Of a stretch of 64,000 nucleotides of DNA, positions 8,767 to 18,864 are shown in pieces. How positions within the stretch are numbered: position 1 is the first letter of the stretch; every line of letters starts with the position of its first letter. Both the position numbers and the translations under genes were made by a program. The notes beneath the pieces were generated by a model. That model ran no database searches. It had not been told where the DNA came from and worked only from the letters and a program-made list of their open reading frames with translations. This DNA comes from Chloroflexi bacterium HGW-Chloroflexi-6 (GTDB lineage Bacteria; Chloroflexota; Anaerolineae; Anaerolineales; Villigracilaceae), in assembly GCA_002840685.1 (NCBI GenBank), contig PHBU01000001.1:124001-188000 (forward strand), in the 5' to 3' direction.

Positions 8767-10857
8767 ATGCCCATTCACGCTACATCCAATTTCTGGATTC
8801 TCGAAACCGAGCACAGTGCCTACGCCTTCGGGCTGGATGCCGATGGCAGGCTGGTGAACTGCTACTGGGGTGAACGCCTGCTGCACCCCGGCGATTACCC
8901 GACCCCTGGCATTCCCGGCGGCTGGGCCTCTTTCAACGATGCCGGGCAACTGGCCCGTGAAGAATACCCGGCAGAGAGCGGGCTGAAATACATCGAGCCC
9001 TGCTTCAAGGCCAGCTATGCCGACGGCGCGCGCGACAGCGTGCTGTGCTTTGAAAAAGCCGAGCAGCAAGAAAACGAACTCAAGATCCACCTGCGGGATG
9101 AACAGCAGGCGCTCAAAATCATCCTGGGCTACCGCATTCACCCCGCAGGCGATCTGCTCGAACGTTGGGCCGAGGCGACCAATGAAAGCCAGGCCGTCAT
9201 CCGCCTGGAACGCATTCTGTCAGCGCAGTGGCACCTACCCCGGGCGCGGGCGTACCGCCTGAGCCATCTGTATGGCCGTTGGGCCGATGAGTGGAATGTT
9301 TGCCGTGAAGCGCTGACGATGGGCGTTAAAGTGCTCGAAAGCCGCCGCATCACCACCAGTCACCACGCCAACCCCTGGTTTGCAGTGGACGGCGGCCGCG
9401 CCGATGAAGACCACGGTGAAGTCTGGTTTGGGGCCCTGGCCTGGAGCGGCAACTGGAAATTCATCGCCGAGACGACTGAATTTGGCTCCACCCGGCTCAG
9501 CCTGGGGCTCAACGACTGGGATTTTGCCTGGCAGCTCCATCCGGGCGAAACTTTCAGCACCCCGGCCGTTATCAGCGGATACACCCCGGACGGCTTTGGC
9601 GCTGCCAGCCGCCGTTTGCACGATTTCATCCGCGAGCAGGTTCTGCCCAACGGCCAGGCCCTGCGCAAGGTGCTGTACAACTCGTGGGAAGCGACCGAGT
9701 TCAACGTGGATGAAACCTCCCAGGCTGCGCTGGCCGAACTGGCGGCCGAAATGGGTGTCGAATTGTTCGTCATGGACGATGGCTGGTTCCACGGGCGGGA
9801 TCACGATCGCGCCGGGCTGGGGGACTGGTGGCCGGACGATAAAAAATTCCCGAACGGGCTGAAACCGCTCGTCGAGCGCGTCAACGCCCTCGGCATGGAG
9901 TTTGGCCTGTGGGTCGAACCGGAGATGGTCAACCCCGACAGCGACCTGTACCGCGCCCATCCCGATTGGGCCATCCACTTCCCCGGGCGCAGCCGCAGCG
10001 AAGCGCGCAACCAGCTCATCCTGAACTTCGCCCGCGCGGAGGTGCAGGAATATATTCTCGAAAAGCTGGACAAAATTCTGAGCGAGAACAACATCCGCTT
10101 CATTAAATGGGACATGAACCGCAATGCCAGCGAACCGGGCTGGCAGGGCGCTCCCGGTGACCCGCGCGAGCTGTGGGTGCGTTACGTTCAGGGTGTTTAT
10201 CGCGTTTGGGGCGAACTGCGCAAACGCCACCCGCAGGTCACCTGGCAGAGCTGCTCGGGCGGCGGCGGGCGGGTCGATCTGGGAATCCTGCGCCTGGCCG
10301 ACCAGGCCTGGGTCAGCGACAACACCGAACCGACCGCCCGGCTCAACATCCAGGAAGGTTACAGCCAGGTTTACCCGGCCTGCACCATGGAAGCCTGGGT
10401 CACAGACATGGGCCCGGATTACCTGCCGCTCGAATTCCGGATGCACGTGAGCATGTGCGGCGCGCTGGGCATCGGCGGGCACCTCGTCCGCTGGGGGGCG
10501 GAAAAACGAGTCGAAGCAGCCAAATGGATCGCGCTTTACAAAGAAATCCGCCCGATCATCCAGTTTGGCGACCTGTACCGCCTGCGCTCAGCGCAGGAAA
10601 ACTCGTTTTCGGCGCTGGAATACGTCAGCAAGGACCGCAAGGATGCGGTGTTGTTTGCCTTCCGCAGCCACCAGCCGCTCATTCCGTACCTCGAGCCGCA
10701 GCCGCCAATCTACTTGCGCGGGCTGGACCCGGCCGCGCTGTACACGCTGGAAGGCTGCGAGGCTGTCCGCTCCGGCCTGGCCTGGATGCGCACCGGGATC
10801 GACCTGCACCTGTTCGATTATCAAAGCACTGTCCGGCGCATCCGGCAGGTCTCCTGA
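8767..10857 (+). CDS. Alpha-galactosidase, glycoside hydrolase family 36
   Basis: 696 residues, typical of GH36, predicted cytoplasmic (no signal peptide). It removes terminal alpha-1,6-galactose from oligosaccharides such as raffinose and melibiose. The N-terminal beta-sandwich covers about 1-300. The (beta/alpha)8 barrel begins near LFVMDDGWFHGRDHD. The nucleophile is Asp449 in IKWDMNR. SCSGGGGRVDLG precedes the acid/base Asp518 in WVSDNTEP. An AAAGGATAA Shine-Dalgarno precedes the ATG. It sits directly behind the two-MerR regulator, which may control it. No sugar transporter is adjacent. Confidence 0.95.
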   Translation: MPIHATSNFWILETEHSAYAFGLDADGRLVNCYWGERLLHPGDYPTPGIPGGWASFNDAGQLAREEYPAESGLKYIEPCFKASYADGARDSVLCFEKAEQQENELKIHLRDEQQALKIILGYRIHPAGDLLERWAEATNESQAVIRLERILSAQWHLPRARAYRLSHLYGRWADEWNVCREALTMGVKVLESRRITTSHHANPWFAVDGGRADEDHGEVWFGALAWSGNWKFIAETTEFGSTRLSLGLNDWDFAWQLHPGETFSTPAVISGYTPDGFGAASRRLHDFIREQVLPNGQALRKVLYNSWEATEFNVDETSQAALAELAAEMGVELFVMDDGWFHGRDHDRAGLGDWWPDDKKFPNGLKPLVERVNALGMEFGLWVEPEMVNPDSDLYRAHPDWAIHFPGRSRSEARNQLILNFARAEVQEYILEKLDKILSENNIRFIKWDMNRNASEPGWQGAPGDPRELWVRYVQGVYRVWGELRKRHPQVTWQSCSGGGGRVDLGILRLADQAWVSDNTEPTARLNIQEGYSQVYPACTMEAWVTDMGPDYLPLEFRMHVSMCGALGIGGHLVRWGAEKRVEAAKWIALYKEIRPIIQFGDLYRLRSAQENSFSALEYVSKDRKDAVLFAFRSHQPLIPYLEPQPPIYLRGLDPAALYTLEGCEAVRSGLAWMRTGIDLHLFDYQSTVRRIRQVS

Positions 10858-10908
10858 CTGCCCCGGCCCTGACACCGTTCTGCCACAATTGCATGTTATG
10901 CTTAAAAT

Positions 10909-11622
10909 ATGTCGCCATCCATTCTAGTTGTTGACGATGAGTCAGCCGTCACAGACCTGCTGGCCTATAACCTGCGCAAGGCGCACTATGAGGTGCTGAC
11001 CGCCGCCGATGGGCGCGAGGCCCTGCGCCTGGCGCGCGACTCTGCCCCAGACCTGGTCTTGCTCGACCTGATGCTGCCCGGCATGGACGGGCTGGACGTT
11101 TGCCGCGAGTTGCGCAAGACCGGCGATATTCCGATCATCATGATCACCGCCCTAGGCGAAGAAACCGACCGGGTGGTGGGCCTCGAACTGGGCGCGGACG
11201 ATTACGTCACCAAGCCTTTCAGTGTGCGCGAGTTGATGGCGCGCATCAAGTCTGTGCTGCGCCGCGCCCAGGCCGAAAAATCCGATCCGGCCGAAGGGCA
11301 AAAACCCGACCCCCGCCTGCGCGGAGCGGGCGGGCTGCTGCTGGATCCCCAAGCCCGCACGGTGAGCGTGGCGGGCAGCGCCCTCGACCTGACCAGGCTC
11401 GAGTTTGACCTGTTGCAGTTGTTCCTGCTCAATGCCGGCCGTGTGCTGACCCGAGAACGCCTGCTCGAGCAGGCCTGGGGCTACGATTACGTTGGCGACA
11501 CCCGCGCCGTGGACAGCGCCATGAAACGCCTGCGCGCCAAGTTGCGCGGCGCTTCGCCCGAAGCCGACAACCTCGAAGCAGTGCGGGGTGTGGGGTATAA
11601 GTTAAAGGATGTAACTACATAA
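10909..11622 (+). CDS. OmpR/PhoB-family response regulator
   Basis: 237 residues. The receiver domain (1-120) has the acidic pair Asp9-Asp10, phospho-acceptor Asp53 in LLDLMLPGMDG, and the Lys of YVTKPF. A winged-helix DNA-binding domain follows (about 138-235: LTRLEFDLLQLFLLNAGRVL, and VDSAMKRLRAKL). A TATGCT lies 6 bases before the ATG, suggesting a leaderless message. Its stop codon overlaps the next ATG by one base (TAATG). The partner kinase is the gene at 13749, separated by an inserted lipoprotein gene. Confidence 0.93.
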   Translation: MSPSILVVDDESAVTDLLAYNLRKAHYEVLTAADGREALRLARDSAPDLVLLDLMLPGMDGLDVCRELRKTGDIPIIMITALGEETDRVVGLELGADDYVTKPFSVRELMARIKSVLRRAQAEKSDPAEGQKPDPRLRGAGGLLLDPQARTVSVAGSALDLTRLEFDLLQLFLLNAGRVLTRERLLEQAWGYDYVGDTRAVDSAMKRLRAKLRGASPEADNLEAVRGVGYKLKDVTT

Positions 11623-13730
11623 TGAAAAAGTTTCTTAGTCTCTTGCTGTCGCTTCTATTGTTGAATTGTTTGAGTGCTTGTTTTGGCAAGGTTGCTACCC
11701 CAACAAAAGTAGCGACCATTACAGCAAGTCCATCTCCGACCACTGTTCCGCCCGCACACTTGGATGGAGATAAAGCCCAGGAAACCCTGACGCAGGCAGA
11801 ACAAGCCATACTGACGGCTTATAAAGACGATCAAGAAACACCGCTGTCGCAATATCCTTATTACTATCGAGCGGCATGGTATGCAGCCTGGAACGCTTTG
11901 TTGGATTTCCCAGATGACCCTCGCGCAGAGATCTGGAAATGGAAAATGGCTTATTATTCTGCCATGGGCGGGGGCAAGGAACTGGCATTTAATACTTACG
12001 TGGGGCTTATAACACAAGCTCTAAATGAAAAAAAGGTTACTGTGAGCGAGTTACCATCCTGGTTCCAGTCAGGGGAAATTGAGCAGAATTTTTACACACC
12101 CCAATTTACGCTTGAAATCCAACCTGTGAATATTCCGGGAAATGAGCTTGCTTACTTGATTCAATTGGGCGAATTGGAAGACATCGATACCCCAGGAAGC
12201 GCCTGTTTTCTAGTAACGCAAAACGCACAAACCGCCGCTGTATTTCCGGTATTTAACGGCTTTGCGGACAACGGTTACTTCCCAATGCTTCGAAATCCGA
12301 CATACTGCTCACTTGTGGATTTTACAAACGATGGTTTGGATGAGATTATTATCAACAACTGGTATGGTGGACATGCGGGAACTACAACCATTAGAATTCT
12401 TGATATTTCCTCGCTCCCGCCCAAAACATTGCCATTTACGCCATCCCAGGAAAACCAAATTAGTGTTTGGAATGGTAATCAAAAGGAACAAACTGTTGTC
12501 AATGGTAAAACCCAACTTCCTGTTTTTCAGCAAATTGGCCAATGCGATAGCTATCTAACTCGCTACTTTGAATGGAATGGTACGTGGTTTGAAGTTCAAA
12601 AAGTGGAACTTTCACGGGAAGGAGTTGATACAGATTTTCAGTATTGTGTTTCATCCGCTGTCTGGCTTGCGCATGAAATGGATACCCCACTCAATATTCA
12701 ACTTTTAGAGCAGATTACCAAGTTTTACAAACCACCCACAGAAAACGATAAGAATGTTTTGGATGAAATCAAGATTAGAAAAGGTCTGGCCTACTTATTT
12801 TCCGACCAACCGAACGAAGCGCGTTTAGCCATTCAAGATGTTGTTCAAAACCCAATCGCCCAAAACGGTATATGGGTGGAACCGGCCAGAAATTTCTTAA
12901 AAATATATCAAACGCCTGATACCCTTTATCGCGCCTGTTTTGCCCTGGATGCCTGCGATCCATCCCGCGCAGGGATGATGGAGGGGCAAGATAGCTGCCT
13001 GCCGGTAAATCCCTGTCTCGAAGAAGGGCTGGAAATGATACTAACTCGCCTTGTCGAATCTAAATCATTGGATCAGGTAACTAATGACTTAAAAAAAGCC
13101 GGAGTTGAAATTACATCTGAGGGTTGGTTTGATTTAGATACAGACGAACAGGATGAACTTTGGTTTGTTAGTAAATTGCCAGGAACTCAGGGTTACCTAA
13201 ATCTTTGGATTGCATCAGGCTATCCCAATGGCGTTTATATATTTGACGCCGGTGCATTCCAAAACACAATCCCTGATTTTAAAATTGAACAAATAACACC
13301 GTATCGTACATGGTTCGAACTCGATGATGACAATATGTATGTGTGGTCTAGAGACCAAATCACGGACATCCCAACGTTTGAAAGCCAGACTGATCGGGAT
13401 GATGTGAACTATGACATTGTCAGCAGCGACCTGGAAACGATCGAACAATTACAGAACCAACTCTACACCAATACGGATGTCACTACTGCATATGCTGAAA
13501 TGCTAAAAATTGCAGAACGTTATGATGTATGTCCTTATGAAATCTCGGGATCGTTTGAGACTGATTACGATGGCTTATGCGGAGATTATTATTACACTCT
13601 CGGCTTTGCTGCCGAATTGGCGGGAGATAAGGAAACATCTAAAAGAATGTATGAAAAAGTATTGACATCTTACCCCGATCACCCGGTCGCGCTTCTTGCC
13701 AGCCAAAAACTGGTTCAGGCTGAGCAATAA
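11622..13730 (+). CDS. Large lipoprotein of unknown function lodged between response regulator and kinase
   Basis: 702 residues. The lipoprotein signal LLLLNCLSAC places the lipid Cys at about residue 20, and a Thr/Pro-rich linker follows. A FG-GAP-like acidic stretch (LVDFTNDGLDEIIINNWYGG) appears near 230, and a second at about 500 (WFDLDTDEQDELWFV). The C-terminus looks like a TPR (YYYTLGFAAELAGDKETSK, then YEKVLTSYPDHPVAL). The gene is clearly AT-richer than the GC-rich regulator and kinase on either side. Its start overlaps the regulator stop, so translation is probably coupled. It may be a sensor accessory protein or a simple insertion. Confidence 0.75.
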   Translation: MKKFLSLLLSLLLLNCLSACFGKVATPTKVATITASPSPTTVPPAHLDGDKAQETLTQAEQAILTAYKDDQETPLSQYPYYYRAAWYAAWNALLDFPDDPRAEIWKWKMAYYSAMGGGKELAFNTYVGLITQALNEKKVTVSELPSWFQSGEIEQNFYTPQFTLEIQPVNIPGNELAYLIQLGELEDIDTPGSACFLVTQNAQTAAVFPVFNGFADNGYFPMLRNPTYCSLVDFTNDGLDEIIINNWYGGHAGTTTIRILDISSLPPKTLPFTPSQENQISVWNGNQKEQTVVNGKTQLPVFQQIGQCDSYLTRYFEWNGTWFEVQKVELSREGVDTDFQYCVSSAVWLAHEMDTPLNIQLLEQITKFYKPPTENDKNVLDEIKIRKGLAYLFSDQPNEARLAIQDVVQNPIAQNGIWVEPARNFLKIYQTPDTLYRACFALDACDPSRAGMMEGQDSCLPVNPCLEEGLEMILTRLVESKSLDQVTNDLKKAGVEITSEGWFDLDTDEQDELWFVSKLPGTQGYLNLWIASGYPNGVYIFDAGAFQNTIPDFKIEQITPYRTWFELDDDNMYVWSRDQITDIPTFESQTDRDDVNYDIVSSDLETIEQLQNQLYTNTDVTTAYAEMLKIAERYDVCPYEISGSFETDYDGLCGDYYYTLGFAAELAGDKETSKRMYEKVLTSYPDHPVALLASQKLVQAEQ

Positions 13731-13748
13731 AATCTGCGGATAAACCTT

Positions 13749-15167
13749 GTGCCCATCCGAACCCGTATCTTCCTCAATACCCTTGGTATTCTGCTGCTTG
13801 GCATGGGGATGGCTGCAATCCTGTCCTGGTACGTGGTCGAGCAGCTCTTCCTGAACACCCAGCGCGAGAACCTGCTCAGCCAGGCGCGCCTGAGCGCCAC
13901 GACGCTGCAAGGGCAGCCGATTCCCGTCAGCAGCGAGCCGTATGCCCAGACCGCGAATGCCCAGCCCGGCATCCACACGCACCTGCTGGAAGAGCAGGAT
14001 GCGATCGTGCTGGCCCTGCCCAATGAAGCGGACATCGCATCCTCGCGGCTGGAGTATCGGGATGGTTTGAACGAAAACCTGTACGCGCGCCCCGAGATCG
14101 ATTCTGCCCTGAACGGGACTCCCGCCACCGCCATCCACCGCGTGGACGACCAGCGCGTGCTGTATGCCGCCGCCCCAATCTACTCGGAGACGGGCCAGAT
14201 CAGCGGGATTGTTTACATTGCCTCGCCCCTAGCCCCGAGCGGATTACCCGTCAGCGTGGTTTTGCAACTGCTCGGCGCGCTGCTGGTGGCGATCGTGCTG
14301 GCGTTTGCCGCGGGCACACTGCTGGCGCGCCGCATCGCCCGTCCGTTGGAGCAGTTGGCGCAGGCCGCCCGCTCCGTCGCCGCCGGGAACCTGATGCAGC
14401 AAGTACCAATAGACAAGAACATCAAAGAACTGCACAGCCTGGGCGAGTCGTTCAATTACATGACCGGCAGCCTGCAAAAATCGGACGAGACCAAGAACGT
14501 TTTCATTGCCAATGTCACCCATGAGCTGCGCACCCCGCTGACGGTCATCAAAGGCACGATCGAGACCCTCGAAGACGGCGCGCTGGACGACACCGAAGGG
14601 CGCGGACCGCTGCTGAGCTCGATGCAGCGCGAGACCGAACGCCTGATCCGCCTGGTTAACGAACTCTTGGTGCTGACCCGCGCCGATGCGGGCGCGCTGC
14701 AACTCGACCTGCGCGCGCTCGACCTGGCCGAGCTGGTCCGCGCGCGCTGCGAGGGCCTGTCCCGGCTGGCGGCCCCGCGCGGGATAGAATTAACCGTCGA
14801 AGCGCGGGAGCAGGCAACAGTGAGGGGCGACGCCGACCGGCTGTCTCAGGTGCTCGATAACATCCTCGATAACGCCATCCGCCACTCGCCAGACAACGCT
14901 CCGATCTCCATCCTGATCACAAAAGAAGGCCGGGAAGTACGCTGTTCAGTCAGCGACCGGGGTAAAGGCATTGCACCGAAGCACCTGGCTTTCATCTTTG
15001 ACCGCTTTTACCGGGCGGATGCCTCGCGCAACCGTCAAACCGGCGGGACAGGGCTGGGGCTGGCCATCGTACGCGCCCTGATCACGGCCCAGGGTGGACG
15101 GGTGGCCGCCGAAAGCGAACCGGGTGCGGGCGCGACGATCACCTTCTGGCTGCCAACTGGCCCGTGA
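13749..15167 (+). CDS. Membrane sensor histidine kinase
   Basis: 472 residues from a GTG. TM1 is at about 7-30 and an extracytoplasmic sensor at 30-160. TM2 is at about 160-187, followed by a HAMP domain (RRIARPLEQLAQAARSVAAG). The HisKA domain carries His258 in THELRTPLTVIKG. The HATPase domain has N-box DNILDNAIRHSP, G1 DRGKGIAP and G2 GGTGLGLAI. Partner of the OmpR-type regulator at 10909. The 18-base gap before its GTG contains the repeat 11-mer AATCTGCGGAT. Confidence 0.92.
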   Translation: MPIRTRIFLNTLGILLLGMGMAAILSWYVVEQLFLNTQRENLLSQARLSATTLQGQPIPVSSEPYAQTANAQPGIHTHLLEEQDAIVLALPNEADIASSRLEYRDGLNENLYARPEIDSALNGTPATAIHRVDDQRVLYAAAPIYSETGQISGIVYIASPLAPSGLPVSVVLQLLGALLVAIVLAFAAGTLLARRIARPLEQLAQAARSVAAGNLMQQVPIDKNIKELHSLGESFNYMTGSLQKSDETKNVFIANVTHELRTPLTVIKGTIETLEDGALDDTEGRGPLLSSMQRETERLIRLVNELLVLTRADAGALQLDLRALDLAELVRARCEGLSRLAAPRGIELTVEAREQATVRGDADRLSQVLDNILDNAIRHSPDNAPISILITKEGREVRCSVSDRGKGIAPKHLAFIFDRFYRADASRNRQTGGTGLGLAIVRALITAQGGRVAAESEPGAGATITFWLPTGP

Positions 15168-15234
15168 TTGCCCGTCAACTGACACACTCCTGACCCAGGC
15201 GGGGGCTATGATGGGGAAAATTCAGGAGGTTCCA

Positions 15235-16098
15235 ATGAAATCACAAATGCTGCCCAATATCATCAGCTTGACCCTGTCCGCAGTCATGGTCTTTGTTCTG
15301 GCCGCGCTCAACCTTTCGAGCGCCAGCGCCCAGACCGGCCCGACCCCCACCCTTCAACCGACCAGCGAACCCACAGTACAGGTTGTTGCGACCGAAGCGC
15401 CAGCCCCGGTCTGCGACCCCAGCCGCAGCATCCAGGTCAGCGGGACGGCGATGGTTAACGTCACACCCGACCGGGTCTTGATCCAGCTTGGGGTGCAGTC
15501 GAACGGCTCGAGCGCGGCAAAGGTCGAAGCCGCCAACAGCAAAACCATCCAGCGCGTGGTAAATGCCCTCAAAAAGCAGGGCGTGGCGCAAAAGGATATT
15601 GTCACAGACCGCTACATCATCGAGCCGATTTATGATGATTATGCCGACCTGCGCATCAAGGGTTATCGCATCAATAACGTGGTGGCTATCACCCTGCGCG
15701 ACCTGTCGAAGGTGAACGCGGTAATGGTGGCTGCGCTCGAGGCCGGGGCCAACCAGGTGCTTAACACCGAGTTCTATCTGAGCGACCTGCGCAAGTACCG
15801 TGACCAGGCCCGCACAATGGCGATGACCGCCGCCAAGGAAAAGGCCAGCGACCTGGCGCAGGCGGCCGGCTCAGACATCGACTGTGTCTTGAACATTAAC
15901 GAAAATACCTGGTCCTACTTCAACGGCTGGGGCTGGTACGGCGGCAACAGCAGCTCGCGAGACCTGTGGACGCAGAACGCCGTCCAGAATGCTGCGCCAC
16001 CCGCCGAAGCCGAAGGCGCCTTGAGCGAATCCGGCCCGATCAGCGTCGGCCAGATTTCGGTGCGGGCCGAAGTCAGCGCTTCGTTCAGTTTGAAGTAG
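15235..16098 (+). CDS. SIMPL-domain (DUF541) secreted protein
   Basis: 287 residues. The ATG at 15235 was chosen because AGGAGG lies 6 bases upstream; earlier in-frame codons lack one. A signal peptide (residues 1-33, ending SASA) and a short Pro/Thr linker precede a SIMPL domain. Family hallmarks are ISVSG-like QVSGTAMVNVTPDRVLIQLG near residue 65, RVVNALKKQGVAQKDI, and YRINNVVAITLRDLSKV. Such proteins are periplasmic or surface proteins of poorly defined role. It follows the histidine kinase by 67 bases, so it may belong to the same regulon. Confidence 0.85.
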   Translation: MKSQMLPNIISLTLSAVMVFVLAALNLSSASAQTGPTPTLQPTSEPTVQVVATEAPAPVCDPSRSIQVSGTAMVNVTPDRVLIQLGVQSNGSSAAKVEAANSKTIQRVVNALKKQGVAQKDIVTDRYIIEPIYDDYADLRIKGYRINNVVAITLRDLSKVNAVMVAALEAGANQVLNTEFYLSDLRKYRDQARTMAMTAAKEKASDLAQAAGSDIDCVLNINENTWSYFNGWGWYGGNSSSRDLWTQNAVQNAAPPAEAEGALSESGPISVGQISVRAEVSASFSLK

Positions 16099-16107
16099 GG
16101 ATATTAA

Positions 16108-16201
16108 AAACCTGACAGGTTTCAGCAGGCTTCACCAGGCCGGAGCATCTGCGCTACAAGCAGACCGGCCCGGCAGGATACCTTGGAAACCTGTCAGGTT
16201 T
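16108..16201. repeat. Element with 16-bp perfect inverted ends (copy 1)
   Basis: AAACCTGACAGGTTTC (16108-16123) and GAAACCTGTCAGGTTT (16186-16201) are exact complements around a GC-rich core. A second copy with the same ends lies at 23437-23536. It sits between convergent genes and may double as a terminator. Confidence 0.7.
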
Positions 16202-16218
16202 GGATTAATTTTTGAAAA

Positions 16219-18864
16219 CTACGGCACCCACGACGATAAAAAGCCTCTCGATTCCGGCAAAATAATGAGCTGGCAGGTCTCGGGATGCAGCAGGGCCAGC
16301 CGGACGGGGCCATTGCCATCCGCGCCCCAATAACCAAGGCCCAGCCATTGACTGTCCGGGCTCCATACCAACGGATAGCCCAACTGAAGCAAGTTGTCAA
16401 AGAGCAGGCGCGGGGCAAAATCGACCGTGTCGGTGATAAACATTCCCTGATCAGTGCCGTATACCAGACGTTTCCCGTCCGGCGAGATACTGAGCGTACC
16501 AACCTTTGACGGCCAGGTTTCAATTTCGCGAGACTCCCCGGTTTGCAGGCTCAATATAAAGAAGCGGTGGGTTTCATCTTCATAGGTGCTGTAAGAAATG
16601 GATTGGGAATCGGGAGCCCAGCCCAGAAAACTCTGCTGCTCGGGGCCGGTAACGATGGCGCGCAAATCAGAACCGTCCGCATTGACCAGGTAGATATCCG
16701 AATCATCATCTGCAAAGCGGCTAAAGACGATCAGCCGGCCATCGGGCGACCAGGCGGGATTATTGTTGTAAACTTTTGGCGCCGCAGTCCCCGGAACTAC
16801 CAAATCGGCCCCGCTGGCCAGATCGCGGATGTGCAAGCCATTGTCTGATCCACGATAAACCACTGTCCTGCCATCCGGAGAGATGGACGGGAAAAGACCC
16901 GGCCCAAGAACAATGCGCTCGCTGCCATCCAGGCTGGAGACGGTCATCTCGCCCGGCTCTCCATCGCCCTGCCAGAAGGCCAGTTTGCCGCCCAGTCCGC
17001 CCGGAATGGACTCTTGCGAGCTGTTCAGCGCGGATTCGACAGCAGACTGGTCAACACAGGCTTTGCCAGGCGGCAGGGTTGGGGTTGGAGATGGGATTGG
17101 CGTGGGTGGAGCGGCGACAAAGTTCGCAAGCGGAATTTCCCAATCCTGCGGGCCCTGGTTAACCAGGGTGCCGGTGATACAGGAGAACACCAGACTGACC
17201 GGGGTCTCCGACAAGGACAAGGCGGGATAATTTTCGGTATATTCCATTTCATCATCGTCGCCAAAACCTCCGCGCAAAACGGTTGTCTTTTCACTCCCAT
17301 CGGCCAGGCGCAAGGTGGTGGTCTGGAAACAGGCATCAGTTACCAGCCCGGTTCGCGAGTCAAAGGGATAGGGAGCCTCGATCAGGTAGGTCACCGTGGT
17401 TCCGGCAGCGGTCAGGGATACGTTTTTGACGGTGATGGTAAACCCATCGCGGGTATCCGTGATCGGGCTGGCAAGCTGGCGGGCAGGTGTGTTGGGGTCC
17501 ACCGTTGGTGGATTCCAACTAACCGACCAGGGGCCGTCGCGTCGAATGCCAAGGTCGGTGAGCGAAAGATGGGCTTTTCCCGTGGGGAATTTCTCATAGA
17601 TGACAGCCGCCCGGAACACGTTACCATCCGTGTTGGGAGAACCGCCTCCGCCGCCAACTGTTTCCGTTCCAAAGTCCGCAAACATGGCTGAGAACACATC
17701 CGGTTTGGCTTGCAGGGATAACATCAGCATGATGGGCGCCTGGGGCGACTCTTGGAAGTATTCCGCGGAGAGCACCCGCAGCGTGTGCTCCCGCACTGTC
17801 AAATCCTGATTTACTTCCCAGGTCTGACCGGGCTGGGGGTTTTCACCAAAATCGAGAGGCAGGCTGGCCTCAGCCGGGGTTCGCACTACCACGTAATCCA
17901 CAATCACCTGTACCGGGCCGGGATTGGCGGGCGGGCCTATTTTGAGCGAAAAGGGGATCGATTGCTGCTCCGAAACTGCGTATGGCATATCCAAAATCAA
18001 AACATCCTGACCGGCGCTATCCAGCACGCGCAGTCCGCCGAGTTCCACATCGTAAAAAGATGGGTCTGCCTGCCAGTGCAGACGACCTGTCAGGTAATAA
18101 CCATCGGGGATTTCGGCCATTTGCTCCATCTCCAGGCGAAATCCGTTTTCAAACCCGGCTTCACCGGCCGGAGGCGGGGTCGGGGTTGGCAAGTCCAGCA
18201 CCGGGTAGACGGGCATATCGGAGGGGGCCGGGGCAAAGCGCAGCGGGATTTCCCAATTGAGCGGATTTTCAGCGAGGAATTGATCTCTGACACAGGGCAA
18301 AATGAGCGTGGCCTGGTTTTGATCAGCGGGCAAAGCCCTAAAGGTATCTTTATATTCTTTTTCGCGATCATTGCCGCCATACTCCCCGGCCGGGTAGGTC
18401 AATTGCGTGCCGTCTGCCAATCGTAGAATGGGGGATTCCTTGCACAAGTTGCTGCCGGGGCTGTCAGGTCCCCGAACGGGGAACGGCCCCTCGATGCGAT
18501 ACTGGATGATGGTCTGGCTCGAATCAAGCAGGGCGCTTTCGACGGTTAAGGTAAATCCGTCGCGGGTATCGGTCACAGGTTCGGCCAGCACGCGCAGGGT
18601 GGAAGTGGCATCCACCGGGCCAACCCCGGGGATGTAGCCTAAGAGTTTTTTCAGCCCGTTGACTGCCCCGGGCAGGGCAAAGAAGCTCAAGAGCAAAAGC
18701 AGCGCCAGCACAAGGGCGGCAAAGCGCAGTTTGGTTGCGGGTTTCATGGATGGGGATCCTTTTTCGATTTTGTCCAGGATGCCGGGCAGGAGATGGGTCT
18801 CCCGGGTTAGGCGTTCCTGGGAAATATCATCAAACACACGGGTGTGATCTCGAATGGGGTTCAT
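16219..18864 (-). CDS. Anti-sigma-like membrane protein with duplicated beta domain and C-terminal TolB-type propeller
   Basis: 881 residues. Its ATG overlaps the sigma-factor stop (ATGA), so the two are translationally coupled. A cytosolic N-terminus (about 1-48) is followed by one TM helix (about 49-68). Two copies of an extracytoplasmic domain follow, each opening with a near-identical motif (DTRDGFTLTVESALL and DTRDGFTITVKNVSL). This is the DUF4179/DUF5643-like layout of some sigma-associated proteins. A Pro/Thr hinge then leads to a beta-propeller (about 610-880) with PD40 repeats: PSISPDGRTVVYRG, PAWSPDGRLIVFSR, LSISPDGKRLVYG, LVWSPDSQWLGLG. Role inferred: sequester the ECF factor and sense a surface signal. 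Confidence 0.8.
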   Translation of the reverse strand: MNPIRDHTRVFDDISQERLTRETHLLPGILDKIEKGSPSMKPATKLRFAALVLALLLLLSFFALPGAVNGLKKLLGYIPGVGPVDATSTLRVLAEPVTDTRDGFTLTVESALLDSSQTIIQYRIEGPFPVRGPDSPGSNLCKESPILRLADGTQLTYPAGEYGGNDREKEYKDTFRALPADQNQATLILPCVRDQFLAENPLNWEIPLRFAPAPSDMPVYPVLDLPTPTPPPAGEAGFENGFRLEMEQMAEIPDGYYLTGRLHWQADPSFYDVELGGLRVLDSAGQDVLILDMPYAVSEQQSIPFSLKIGPPANPGPVQVIVDYVVVRTPAEASLPLDFGENPQPGQTWEVNQDLTVREHTLRVLSAEYFQESPQAPIMLMLSLQAKPDVFSAMFADFGTETVGGGGGSPNTDGNVFRAAVIYEKFPTGKAHLSLTDLGIRRDGPWSVSWNPPTVDPNTPARQLASPITDTRDGFTITVKNVSLTAAGTTVTYLIEAPYPFDSRTGLVTDACFQTTTLRLADGSEKTTVLRGGFGDDDEMEYTENYPALSLSETPVSLVFSCITGTLVNQGPQDWEIPLANFVAAPPTPIPSPTPTLPPGKACVDQSAVESALNSSQESIPGGLGGKLAFWQGDGEPGEMTVSSLDGSERIVLGPGLFPSISPDGRTVVYRGSDNGLHIRDLASGADLVVPGTAAPKVYNNNPAWSPDGRLIVFSRFADDDSDIYLVNADGSDLRAIVTGPEQQSFLGWAPDSQSISYSTYEDETHRFFILSLQTGESREIETWPSKVGTLSISPDGKRLVYGTDQGMFITDTVDFAPRLLFDNLLQLGYPLVWSPDSQWLGLGYWGADGNGPVRLALLHPETCQLIILPESRGFLSSWVP

